Shown here in pieces: positions 1 to 12,300 of a stretch of 64,000 bases of DNA. Numbering within the stretch: position 1 is the first letter of the stretch; each line of letters opens with the position of its first letter. This DNA comes from Chrysoperla carnea (lineage: Eukaryota > Arthropoda > Insecta > Neuroptera > Chrysopidae), in the NCBI RefSeq assembly GCF_905475395.1, contig NC_058339.1, positions 14,702,001-14,766,000 on the forward strand. Direction: 5' to 3'. Under the pieces are notes generated by a model. That model saw nothing but the letters and a program-made list of their open reading frames with translations, had not been told where the DNA came from and did no database searches. The translations under genes and the position numbers were made by a program.

Positions 1-1080
1 TAATTTTCAAGGTAAAGGTTCTAGACAGTTTATTTGATAAATGCATCAACTAATTGGTCATTAGCACCGTTTATTTCAGGAGTCTAACAAACTAAGTGAT
101 AAAATAACTTCCTATGTTTAAAAACTTATCGTATGTTATCAACTTCAAAAAATTATGTGCTGAATGGTTTACGTTTAAACTAAAAATTAATTAAGTACTT
201 GACTTATTTTTCAACAATTTCATGAGACTTATTCGATTTTAACGCTAAGATGCCAGCGTCACGAGTAAAAAAAATGGAAACCATATTTAAATTTATACGT
301 AAACACTCAGCCAATTTTTAAAGTGGCTGAATAAAAAATTGGCTAATTGGATAAATTGGCTAATAAGCCATTTAAATTGTTACGTAAACACTCAGCTAAT
401 TTTTTTCATTGAATAAAAAGACTAAAGATGCCTACTTCATTATACATTTGCATGTGGGGTGGGGTTATATCTAAATTTTGAATTCGGAATAGTGATCAGT
501 GACTTCTTCTTACACTTTTTTCGTCTAAAATTGTTACGTAAAATTTTCGCCTAAAATGATTCGTCTATAGTCTATGCTAACTGAAATACATTTCAATGCA
601 TAAATCATGTACACTGCATACAATTGTTACGTAAAATTTATTAGATGCAATATGCATTTTTTAAGAACAATAACTGAATAAAACTGGTTATTTCTAGTTA
701 TTTGAAAATTCCTGACCAACAAATATTTCCATAATTTCAGCTAATGTTATTAATTAACACTAGCTGTAATATATTTTTATATTTATGCCCTTTTTCTGTT
801 TTATTTTTTTGTTGTACGTACGTACTTTGAGCTGACTTTAAGCTAAAATTATAGCGCATCTATAAACGACACACTATTCTGCTTACTTTCCATAAGATGG
901 TTTCTATAGATCTAATCACATGGCTGGCGGATTTGGCGAGTTTACGAAAGTCTCATTTCTTACACCGTTTCTATTTTTGAAGTGAACTAATTAGATTAAT
1001 ATTTCTAAGTTCTACTAATTTCTACCATCAATATTTCTAAATGTTAATCCTATATTTCTAAATATACTCCTGGTATCTTA
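1..1080. other. Intergenic AT-rich sequence, no gene seen
   Basis: No credible coding region on either strand. The motif TACGTAAA recurs near 297, 381, 537 and 628, three times as TTGTTACGTAAA. A short inverted repeat built on CTCAGCCAATTTTTAAA and GTGGCTGAA lies at about 306-340. It looks like decayed repeat sequence. Confidence 0.6.
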
Positions 1081-1260
1081 ATATATAAAACAAAGTCGGG
1101 TTAGTTACACCAATTATAACTGAAAAACGGCTCGACCGATTTTAATGATCTCTGATTTGTTGACCCATGCAATTGTAAAGAAAAGAGGAGAAAAGTGAGG
1201 ATAGAGGAAGTGGAACGCGAAGAAAGTACGTAACTGTTAGTATCACAGGGGTATATAACA
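1081..1260 (+). repeat. Helitron-like repeat fragment (possible 5' end)
   Basis: The stretch begins TATATAAAACAAAGTCGGG, then GTTAGTTACACC and CGGCTCGACCGATTTTAATG. From memory this resembles the 5' portion of widespread insect Helitron-like elements, which often start with an AAGTCGTGTTAGTT-type block followed by ACGGCTGAACCGATTT. No matching 3' end was found nearby, so it would be a fragment. The family name is an inference. Confidence 0.35.
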
Positions 1261-1714
1261 AGAATTCATGAAGATAGCACCCTCGAGCTTCTTAATAAGG
1301 AACTTTAAAAATAAAATTATTTTACATCTTTTTTCCTCATGTTTCAACGTGTTTTTCTGTACTTGAATGTCACTCTATCTATATATTATTTGGACACGAA
1401 ACATTAGTGACGATTGGCTTTATTACTTATGTAGAAATCATTGGTAGAAGTTTACATAACACAATTTTGACATGAATGAAAAAAAAATTAAATTTTTTGT
1501 GCTATCATTAAAACATGTGGTATTGATTAGCCTTCAAGAAGATGAATAGCTTTTGGAAACGTCAAGGCTACACGTATAATTGTGAAAATAAAACATTGTC
1601 AAATACTTTACGTGACTTTCAACTATAATAATATGCAATATTTAGAAAGTTTTATAAAAAACAGATAACTAGGTGTACAAACTTTAATGTTTACTATACA
1701 AGTGAAATTTACAA
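1261..1714. other. Intergenic, nothing recognised
   Basis: AT-rich sequence without long reading frames, RNA-gene signatures or clear repeats. Confidence 0.5.
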
Positions 1715-1895
1715 AATTTAAAAAAAATCCGACAAATTATTCGGGTACAGAACCCTAAATTCGCACTTGAAACATAGCTAAGAACACTTTCAATTAAATT
1801 ATCTTTCAAACAAATCCAAAAAAATCAAAATCGGTTTATCCGTTTAGGAGCCACGATGCCACAAACAGACACACACACATAGCGGTCAAACCAAG
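1715..1895 (+). repeat. Dispersed repeat, copy 1
   Basis: This copy matches, in reverse orientation, the sequence at 38195-38385. Shared blocks are the 'accctaa..cgcacttgaaa' stretch, 'gctaagaacac' and a segment ending 'acgatgcca' followed by CA-rich 'cagacac' runs. It is non-coding. Its conserved core with an 'aaaatcggtt.atccgttta' stretch resembles tails of short dispersed elements common in arthropod genomes. I cannot name the family. Confidence 0.6.
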
Positions 1896-3470
1896 GTAAT
1901 AAAAAAGGTGATTATTGAACGGATGAATATCCATCTTTTCATAAAATAATAACCTTATTCATTTTTCACAGCAAAGCCCATTTAAAAACGATATGCTAAA
2001 TATTTTGGTTATAGTCTATTTCGTTTACGACTCGCGGCATTTGTCATTACTTCATCCCAATCCGCTTATGACCAGCTTGTTATAATCTTGTTTATTTTTT
2101 ATCCTTTTGTATGGTTTTTCGGGAAATATTTAATTTTATAATTTAATATCATGTTTGACACAGACAATTAAATTATACTGACTAGACAATAATTAAATTA
2201 ACATATGTGCTATATGTGTAAATGTTTAGTTGTTTGTATGTTAGTTCATTATATTATGCCATAATAATTATACATTATAATTTGTTTATTCAATAAAAAT
2301 ATGAGTAATACATCTTTATGACCTTCAATTTTCATTTTGATATCACGTTTTATTATCAATCAAATAGGAAGCGGTAAAACACTATAATTAAGACTACTAA
2401 AAATTCAAATTCAATATCCAGAAATAAAATTATAATAGCTTATATTGCGCGAAATATTCACTCAAGCAGAAAGCTCAATTGAAATGGTATATAAGTTGAC
2501 AAGGTCATGAAAAAGATGATTATTGGACGACGGCTGAAAATTGGGTATTTTTTCTCTTAAAATTTGTTAGGGATGAAGTAAGCCTGACAAGTCAATTTTA
2601 GTTAAAATAATTTTCTTGTCCTTTTGAAATATAAATTATAATTGTCTAGATAGTTTTACCGCTGCTAACACCACGCCCAGATATTATTGTAATGATAAAA
2701 AAAATCATATTCTAATCAAACAAGCAGAAATATAGTATCATCTTTCTTACATATCTCTCTTACTCCAATTAATGCACTATCGGAAATGATTTAAATAACA
2801 AACTGTATACTTTTCATCAGTGTAATTCTATATAAGAAGCTGTTGTGGCAAATTTAAGTTCTGAAATAAATACTCAGAAAGCTTCTTGAAAAAAGAATGC
2901 AAGTAAAAGTAACTGAATTACCAAGAATTTTTTTCCAATCAATCAACTAATTGTCAAAGATTGAAGATAAAACTCTCTTATTTCGAAATGCGTAAGATTT
3001 TATTATATATTTAAAAGAATAAAAATTATATATTTTCATAAAGACTTTATGACTTATAAAAAGAATATAAAAGTTATTTTTACCGTTTATGTAGTTCAAT
3101 TAATAAAGATTTTCGGGCATTGTCATAAATTTTAAGTATTCATTAAACAGTATTATTTCTAGGAAAATTGATAATATACGAAATATTTAAAATAATTGGC
3201 TTCAAGATAATTGTGTAGAAAATTTTAACAAGCTGAGAATAATAAGTTAGAAACGAATTCATTTTTCGTTGATTTTAAGAGAACAACCTCCCTTGTTGTT
3301 TTGAAGAGAATGAACCCATTAACCTTATACTCGATGAAATTTTATAAATCACTTGAGGTTTGTTTTGTTTTTAAATCGATAAATGAATTAATTTACATTA
3401 AAACTATTAATAGTTATGTAAATAATAAAAAAAACATAGTGGAGGTGATTTAGTATTCGCAAATATATTC
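1896..3470. other. Intergenic, nothing recognised
   Basis: AT-rich with homopolymer runs. I see no coding, RNA or repeat signal that I can support. Confidence 0.5.
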
Positions 3471-5301
3471 TTTAGTATTATAGGTCATGCAACTTGGTAG
3501 CACTGTAATGTCATGGGTGCCGTGACGTCGAGGCGCCTCCTTATGACGTGTGTATTCTATTTTTATAGAGGGTAAATCGGTCAGAAGTACATACATATAC
3601 TAAATACGGCTTGAAGGAAAATGATAAAAGTACATAAAATTAAGGATTTTTAAAAAAAATACCGAAATATTTGGCGAAATTAGTTTTGCGAAACAGTCAT
3701 GTTGGAACATATTGTAAAACGTTTCTAAAACCAAAACTGTAAACCCCGAATTCAATATGTCTATTTAAATCGAGAAAAACAATGCACAAACTTCAAAAAA
3801 ATAATAAATCAATCAAAAAATTGCAAATTTCCAATCCAAAACATTGCCTGGAAAAGTTCTTATATTATAAATTCGCATTTCGACAACTATATAGCCTTCA
3901 ACCTAGACACAAGAAGATTTTTTTTGGTTCTTTCTGTATAGCTATCCCAATAATAAAACAAAAGAAGGATACCACAAGTGGGTCTCTAGCACCTAGACAA
4001 AGAGTCCTCTGTGTCCTCCTTGAAAACGACCTGCCACTCGAAGACGAGGCGTTTTCGGGTAGGAGGCGCTATTAAGATGAATCTAAAGGATTCTGTCGAT
4101 GTCAGACGCCACACCGAAAGCCCACAGCTTTTCCGCGTCGAGATCTCTCTCAGGAGTGATAAATCCAAGGTTTCGAACCAGAACATTCTGAGTCTAACGC
4201 CCTGCAGATTTCTGCAGGTGCAAATAGCATGTATGGAAGTTTCGTTATCCTGCAATAACGACCCCAAACATTATGTTGATTTTTTGTTATCTTATAGGTT
4301 CAAAATTTTGGATTCAGCTTTTAGTGGAAAACCAACCATTAAACAATTTAAAACTTCACTGAATTGTGGTTGGTTTTTGCAGTTTTACCATACATCAAGT
4401 ATAATGATGAACATATCAAAATAGTAGTTCTAAATAGGTACTAATAAATCAATGCTGTAGTTTGCAATTTTCTATGTTCACTAATTAATCAATTCTGTAA
4501 TTTTACCTACTAATGAATCTTTTTTGAAGAATTATATTTCCATTAAAAGTTTAAAATTTGATAAGGAAGATTTATTCTATAAAATACATAATTTGAAATT
4601 TTATAAGGAAGACATCAATTTTTATAAACAAGAAAAAAATTCTCGGAAATTTTTCTATCGTTCGCCATTCATTAGAGTAGTTTCCTAAAGGTTAAAAACA
4701 TCCTAAGTGAGAAAAAAAAAGTTAAAATATTCTTTCCTGTTATTTCTTGCAAACCTGACGATCTAAAAACAGAATTTGAATGAATAAACCTCGTATTCTA
4801 CGGTTAATTTATTGTATACATAAATACAACAAACTCAACCTTTTAAAAATATAAATGTCGACTTTGATCAAAAATAGAACAACACTACTAATATACATTA
4901 AATAAAACAATACTTTCGAAAATGTCATTCAAAAGTGTTTAAAACAAAAAAAAAGAAATACGTTCATTCAGAAATGTAATTCTGATATTCTTATAACACC
5001 AGAAGAGTTTTTATTAATTTATTTAACATTATTTTTATACAAACATAATGTAATTATTTACTTTACAGTGTGCGCAAAGTCGTTATTTTATTGGCAATAA
5101 AAATTTTGCTTTATATAGTTAACAGTATCTATAATAGGCTTTTTCCTTTTTTTCCCCTAAAACGAGTAACACCATTCGATTTAATAATCGGTCCTTAGTG
5201 TTTAATTTTGTTAATAAACTCTATCTATGTATGCAGTGTCAAAGTATCAGTGTACTAAATCAATTCAAAAATATGCAAAATTAAAAAGTAGAGAGATGTA
5301 G
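3471..5301. other. Intergenic; contains a GC-richer patch
   Basis: Mostly AT-rich filler. The segment at about 3975-4260 is clearly GC-richer and carries overlapping short open frames on both strands (93 aa on -, 137 aa on +). Neither frame has a domain I recognise. It may be a decayed transposon coding piece. Confidence 0.4.
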
Positions 5302-6248
5302 TTTTTCGCTACCGTTCACCTTTGTGCTAAAATTCGGCTCCAGGGCCACACTTTCTTGGAACATGTTAAAGACCCTGTTATTCCATACTTGGTTTATCAA
5401 AAATGGGTATAACTTGGAATGTGATAAAGCAAACTTAATTTTTTTTATTTTGATGACATTAAGTTCAAAAAATCGATTTTATTGATAACACAGCCTAAAT
5501 TTATCTGACGTGAATTGAATTTTTTTTGAAACCAACTAATTTTGGGTCAAACTTTTCATCTGTGTTGTTAATTTTTTGCTACCGTTCACCTTTCAGCTAA
5601 ATTTCGGATCCAGGGCCACACTTTCTTGAAACCTGTTTAAGATAGGTTTAATTTAACTACAAATTTGAAAAGTGTGAATTATGGTATCCTAATAAATTTG
5701 AAAATTTATTAGGATACCATACTTGGTTTATCACAATTGGATATAATTTGGATGTGAAAAAGCAAAATTAAAGTTTTTTTATTTTGATGACGTCATTAAG
5801 TTCAAAAAATCGATTTTATTGATAGCACAGCCTAACTTTATCCGACGTGGATAGAATTTTTTTTGAAACCAACTAATTTTGGATCAAAGTTTTCATCTGA
5901 GTTGTTAATTTTTTACTACCGTCCACCTTTCAGCTAAATTACGGATCCAGGGCCACACTTTCTTGAAACCTGTTAAAGATAGGTTTAATTTAAGCACAAA
6001 TTTGAAAAGTGTGACCCAAATTTAGTAAGATTCCATACTTGGTTTATCACAATTGGATATAATTTGCATGTGATAAAGCAAAATTAATTTTTTTTATTTT
6101 GATGACGTCATTAAGTTTAAAAAAACGATTTTATTGATAACACAGTCTAAATTTATCCGATCTGAATGTAATTTTTTATGATATCCACTAATTTTGGGTC
6201 AAACTTTCCATTTGTGGTGTTTGTTTTTCGCTATCGTTCACTTTTCAT
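5302..6248 (+). repeat. Tandem repeat array, three units plus a stub
   Basis: Three direct units begin near 5302, 5572 and 5909, with a truncated fourth start at about 6223. Unit lengths are roughly 270, 337 and 315 bp. Each carries in order a CGCTACCGTTCACCTTT-like start, a CAGGGCCACACTTTCTTG block, CATACTTGGTTTATCA, TTTTGATGACGTCATTAAG (shortened in unit 1) and ACCAACTAATTTTGG. Unit 2 is longer because of a 40-bp palindrome at 5681-5720. Diverged units of the same family lie at 54292-54728. This is a satellite-like or transposon-internal array, non-coding. Confidence 0.8.
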
Positions 6249-6963
6249 AAGAATCAAAAGTAGCCTCACTACCATTACTGTAATATAAGGTGTACCAACT
6301 CCATGCCTCCATGTAAGTGCCTCTGTAATTGCATAAATTTGTTTATTATGTATTAATTGATTTGGTTGATTATCCCGGAAAGTACGCATTAGATCGAAAT
6401 TTCGTAAAGAAGCTTTTTCGTTCGTCTTGTTCAATTAGGAATTCTGGAGTTCTACAGTTAATAATAAAACACTCTGTATAAAAGTTCATACTACTTTATA
6501 TTGAACGCACAGTAGAAATGCGTCGTGACGCCATACAGCGTCGTACACAAACGTTATACAGAAACGTTATAATACTCTTAAAATATATTATTAGTGGGTG
6601 CCTTGTAGCAAATACGATTGTCTGTGTATTATAGTATGTACATAAACTTTTTAGAGTCAGTTCGGACCGGTTTATTTTTCAATATTTTTTAGTTTCACTT
6701 GGATTTTTTTTAATCGAAAAATTTTAAATATCTGTGGTTTTTTTGTTTATTTTCAAAATGTGAATGAATTCTGTAGATGAAGACGTAATGTGTTAATCAT
6801 AATTTATGTGTTAGGTAATGGAAATATATTGTTATTCGTAGCTAATTAGACTTAATTAAATTTACCTACAACAACTTTAAATTATTTAAATAAATAAAAC
6901 GTAATGAATATGTACATTACCTGTATAAGTTCATTGTATTGTACATTTATTAAATTTATTTAA
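6249..6963. other. Intergenic, nothing supported
   Basis: A 67-aa frame on - (6231-6434) overlaps the end of the tandem array and has no recognisable domain. The rest is AT-rich. Confidence 0.45.
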
Positions 6964-7292
6964 ATAATTGAGTTGGTAAACAAAATCTTTTTTGACAAAA
7001 AAGGAAAGGATCGCATATAAGTTTTATAACAAAACTATTTTTATTTTGAGACAGACAGTTTTAAAAAAAACTTGTCAAAAGATAAACGAAAACGGTCAAA
7101 GAAAAAATTTTCGTAAAAAATCGTTAATAATTTTAATTAAGAATTGTATACTGAATATATACGGAATATACAATTCTTAATTATTACGTCACACGATGTT
7201 TTACGAAATTTTGTTCTTCGGGCGTTTCCGGTCGTCTTTTGAAAAGTTTTTTGAAATTACTATGACAAAAAAGTTTTTAACAACTCAATTAT
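6964..7292. mobile_element. Foldback (MITE-like) element
   Basis: The two ends are inverted copies: ATAATTGAGTT at 6964 and AACTCAATTAT ending at 7292. The imperfect complementarity continues inward through ATTTTCGTAAAA-like blocks to a central stem, TAAGAATTGTATA against TATACAATTCTTA, around 7140-7180. The whole 329 bp can fold into one long hairpin. A 62-aa open frame inside is not considered a gene. The superfamily is unknown. Confidence 0.65.
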
Positions 7293-8913
7293 CAACATAA
7301 AATTTGTATTTATTTCACACCTGTATCGCGTCTAGTAATTATATAATCTTTTAATTTGAAGTAGTATCGCCAGGGTCGGATTAAGCAAGGGGGCAAGGGG
7401 GCGGTGGGCCCAAGACCCGAAAGCCTCTACCACTTGAGGGCTTTCATCAATGAAATAAAAGCTCCAATTCAAATAAAATTTAAGAAAAATTGCTTTTTAA
7501 AATTAACGATACTGTATCGCCTGGAATTGAGTTTCAACCAATTGTGATAATAAACGAAATTCAAATTTTTTCACGTAACACACTGGGACAAATTGGAACC
7601 TTTGATTGAAAAAACCCTTTTTCTTTCATCACGAAAATAACTGTAAAATTTTTCTAACTAGCTAAGTTTTAAACTAATTTTAGCTAAAATAGTTTCCCTT
7701 CTGGCTTGATTACAATAATTTCTATTTATCATTTTTTCCAAAAATGGTAAGTTAAAATATAAAAATATATTCATACCAAATAAGTGAATGACCTATCATA
7801 ATCGAATTTCTTTTTTGCCTTTTATTATTTTTGGCATATTGCCATTTTTTACTGGAAGTATCATATAAGTTCGTTGTTCCAGTTTCCAGTATTTTTTTCA
7901 AATTCCTCAAATGTAATAAGTATAACGATTTAAATGTCTATTAATTTTGAGTTATATTTAGAATATATTTCACGGCCAGACACAATGTTTAACATGTGCT
8001 GAATTAATACACAAACAACACCCTAATTTTAGCAAAATATTGGCAACTTTTCATATTTTTATTTAAATAGTTTGATAACTGGTTTTAACTACTTTTTTCT
8101 GCTTATTATCACATTTTCATTTATTTATTTCAGTAGGAAAAACTAGAATACAATGTTGTCTTTCCAAAACTACCTACTGATAAATCGAAACTAAATAAAA
8201 ATAAAGAAGTTTGTAGGATGAAATACTTCTACGAAAAATGGAAATTGTTGTTCTATTGAAAATCTATGAATATTCTGCATTAAATTGAAAAACTTTATAA
8301 GTTGAAATCGCGAAAAACAGCGTTTTTGCAACCTTTAACCCCGAGTAATTTTTTCCCAGGTATCGAATCGATGAGGACTTTTTAAATTTCATTTATGATG
8401 GTGTTTTGAACGATCTACCAACTTTGAGCTGGGTGTGAATATTTGTACCTTAGAATGTTTAATTTGACCGAATAATTTAATGCACTTTTTTTTTAATTAT
8501 CCAAAATCATATTTAAAAAACACAACAAAATTATCTATCCTATAAAGCCAACAGTTTCCAATTTTCATTATCACGATTATAAAACCTCTTGACCTATATA
8601 TCGTAAATAAAATTTTATCTTGTTTAATTTTTGTAACTTTTCTTTGTATATATTAAAATGATATAACAGAGTCAATTAATTTTATTAATGATATTGTTGC
8701 CAAAATTTATAATTAGATAATAAAATGATAAAGATATGATTATAAATATTATTCACTCCAAAACCTGTTTGCTTAGTCTAATAAGTAAGTAACTATGTTT
8801 ATCGAAAAATAAATTCTTGGCAATCAGTTTGGATAAAATTTTTGATAAAACATTTACTTCTTATTGTCTCAAAGGACAGGGCCGACTTTACCTGGCGTGA
8901 AGGAGGTGCGTGT
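7293..8913. other. Intergenic; two possible hAT-type terminal fragments
   Basis: CAGGGTCGGATTAAGC at about 7371 and CAGGGCCGACTTTACC at about 8878 both resemble hAT-type left ends (CAGGGCCGGATTT). They are in the same orientation and neither has a visible partner end, so I do not call an element. The remainder is AT-rich with no gene. Confidence 0.4.
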
Positions 8914-9132
8914 TGTTAGATATTAAAATTGAAATACGCGCCTCTTATAATTTTATGTAAACAATGTATACCTAGATGGCACATATGTAAACATTAAAAT
9001 AAAAAAAAGAGAGTTCCAACATGTGTGTAAAAAGGTGACTAAAATGAATAAAACTAAATTGATTGTAATCGATCTTTTTTATTATATTAAATCATTCAAC
9101 AAATTTATCTTTCAATAAACATAAATTTATCA
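8914..9132 (+). repeat. 5' LTR of copia element
   Basis: Begins TGTTAGATATT and ends TTTATCA, 219 bp. It matches 13240-13458 at 218 of 219 positions by eye. AATAAA-type sequences near the end could serve as the poly(A) signal in the 3' copy. Confidence 0.97.
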
Positions 9133-9146
9133 GGTTATGGGCCCAG
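9133..9146 (+). other. Primer-binding site (initiator tRNA-Met type)
   Basis: GGTTATGGGCCCAG follows the 5' LTR without a gap. It is complementary to the anticodon arm of initiator tRNA-Met. Drosophila copia is known to prime from an internal tRNA-Met cleavage site of this kind rather than from the tRNA 3' end. Confidence 0.9.
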
Positions 9147-9306
9147 ATTTTCTCTGGGTAGTGCGCGATGTTAAAAATAAATTAATAAAAATAAAAACTG
9201 AAAACAGTCTAACAATAAAATTAGTGAGGTTACGTATATTGGAACAGCGTGGAAAATTCTATGTACTTTTTGGAGGGAAAACGTGTTGATTAAATTACAA
9301 TTTAAG

Positions 9307-12300
9307 ATGGCTGTTAATAATATAGTAGTGCCTATTTTGGAGGCAAATAACTACAATAATTGGGAATTTCGAATGAAACTAATTTTGCAAAGAGAAAACT
9401 GCAGCAAAGCATTAGAAGATCCACCAGAAGAAACAGCAACTAATGAAGTGAAGTTGTCCTTCTCGAAAGCGGATATTAAAGCTCAATCATTAATTGTACA
9501 AGGTGTGTCAGACAAACATTTGGATATAATTAAAGACTGCACAAGTGCAAAATCGCAATTCGAAAGTTTAAAAAATGTGTTTGTGAGAACAAGCTCGTTC
9601 ACAAAATTATCTCTGTGGAGGAAGTTAATTAACCTTAAACATGATGTGAATGAAGGGTTAGAAGACCATTTCTTCAAATTTGAAACTATAATTCGCGAAC
9701 TTAAAGATCAAGGATCAAACATCAATGATAGTGATCAAGTATGTCATTTTCTTCTCTCTTTACCTTCTAAATACGATATAGTCGTCACAGCCATCGAAAC
9801 TATTAAAGATGTTAAGATGGATTTCGTGAAATCAAGGTTACTGGATGAAGAGTTGAAAATAAGTTCCAAAGACAGTATTGAAAATGAAACGGTGTTCAAA
9901 GCTAGTACAAATAAAGGATGTTTCACATGTGGTAGTACATTGCATATACAAGTATATTGTCCAAAAAGAAAAGTCCCACCACATAGAGAAGGAAATAAAA
10001 ACTTTCAACAAAATAATAGAGGTTGGAATACAAATTATAAAAATTACCAAAATGAAAGCTATCAAAATAAAAGGGATAATTATCGTGAAAGTAAACAAGC
10101 AGCTAATACAGCTGAAGATACCTATGTAAATTTATACGCAGCAAATGTTTATAATGAAAAAACCGGAAAAATAGTTTTTGTGTTGGATTCTGGAGCAAGC
10201 AATCATTTTGTTCAAGATTGTTTGGAACCTGTTATGCATGACGTTGAAAAATTGACACACTTTGTCGAAATTTGTACTGCGAATGGTCAAGTCATGAGAA
10301 CAAATAAACAAGGAGTATTGAAAGCGGAATGTCAAGGTCGAAAAATAAATATTAAAGCACTTATCGTTCCAGGAATCAAACATAATCTTATATCAGCGTC
10401 AAAAATGACAGACAATGGTCATAAAATAATAGTCGAACAAGAAAAAACGATAATAACTAGTAACAATTTTAATTTAGAATGTGAAAAGGAAAATGGTTTA
10501 TTCGTTCTAAAATTAGACGAAATAATAAAGAAAGCAGAAAACTGTCAGGTAATGGTTGAAAATTTGTGGCATAAACGATTAGGACATGCAAGTAAAGAAG
10601 CTATTGCAAAGTTGGGATTAAAAATGTCAGATACAATTTGTTCATCGTGTGTAGAAGGAAAAGCCACTAGATATCCTTTTAAAAGAAATGAACAAAAAGC
10701 AAAAACTATTGGAGAGCTTGTACACAGCGATATATGTGGACCAATAAATCCAGGGACGTATGACGAAGGTAAATATTTTCAAGTCATCTTGGATGATTGC
10801 AGTCACTTTGTAGTTGTGAAAATATTAAAATTCAAAAATGAAGCTGAAAAAAATATAAAAGAATATGTAAATGAAATGGAAAGACAATTTGACATACGAG
10901 TAAAAAGGTTTAGGTTTGATAATGGGGGAGAATTCTCATCGGAAAATTTCAAGAATTTTTGTAGACAAAAAGGAATTAGATTAGAATATACGATGGCGTA
11001 TAGTCCTCAACAAAATGGAAAATCAGAACGTATGAATAGGACCCTACTGAATATGATTCGAACAAAAATAGCAGACTCAGGTATACCAAAAACTCTGTGG
11101 GGAGAAGCACTAAAGTGCTCAGTGTACGAGTTGAACAGAACACCAACAACTGGATTAGAATCAAATCAAACTCCTTCGATAATGTGGCATGGACGAAATG
11201 ATATAAGTAAACTGAAAATATTTGGATGTAGAAGTTGGTTCACAATAATGCCAAAAGGTAGCAAACTTGAACCCAAGGCCAAGAAGGCAGTTATGGTTGG
11301 TTATTGCGGTGGAGGGTATCGATTATGGTTACCAGATGAAAATAAGATCATCAAGTCGAGAGATGTACGGTTTGATGAAAATGTAATGGAGTATAAATTT
11401 AAAAATAATGAAGAAAAGAGATATCTGCGAGCCGAAGTAGACGTGGATCAAGAAGAAGAAACCGAAATAAATACAAAGAAGATTGAAACAGACGAAGAAA
11501 ATGAAGAAAATAAAAATCATGAAGAAAGTGAAGAAGAAGATGTCGTGTCAGCCAATACAAGAACAAAATCTGGGCGAAGTATTACAAGACCGAAAAATTT
11601 ATCCGACTATGAAATATATGAAGCATATTGTTTATTGTCAAGTTCAAGTGAAGAACCGAAAACGTACAAAGAAGCAGCAAAATCACCAGAATGGCAACAA
11701 GCGATAGAACGTGAATTAGAATCTCACAAGAAACTGGAAACATGGTCATTAGCCGAACTTCCAGAAGATAAAATAGCTATTGATACACGATGGATTTTTA
11801 AAATCAAAGAAGGTGGTCAGAAGAAAGCCCGATTAGTAGCAAAAGGCTTTCAAGTGCCCAAAGAAGACGAAGAGTTTAGTTATTCACCAGTTTGTAGACT
11901 TTCAACTATCAGAATTTTGTTATCAATAACAATTCAAAGAAATTGGACACTAAGCCAAATAGACGTTCCAACAGCATTTCTTAATGGAATATTGGAAAAT
12001 GACGTGTACATAAAAACACCCGAAGGTTTAAATTGTCAATCTCAAGTGTTGAAATTGAATAGAGCCTTGTATGGTTTAAGAAATGCACCAAAATGCTGGA
12101 ATATTAAATTCAATGAAGTTATGACGAAACTTAAGTTTAATCGTTCAGAGTATGATTATTGCCTATATAAAAACAATGATGTGTATTTGATATTGTTTGT
12201 TGACGATGCGCTAATTACAGGACCAAAAGAGAAAGTTGAAAAGTTGGTGAAAGATTTATACATTGAATTCAATGTTAAAAACATAAAAGAAGTAAAAATG

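Noticed and set aside
6992..7180. 62-aa Lys-rich frame
   Set aside because: It lies inside a foldback element and its composition follows the AT-rich hairpin arm.
7371..8900. hAT element between two CAGGG..CGGA-like ends
   Set aside because: The two ends are in the same orientation, not inverted, and no target duplication is seen.
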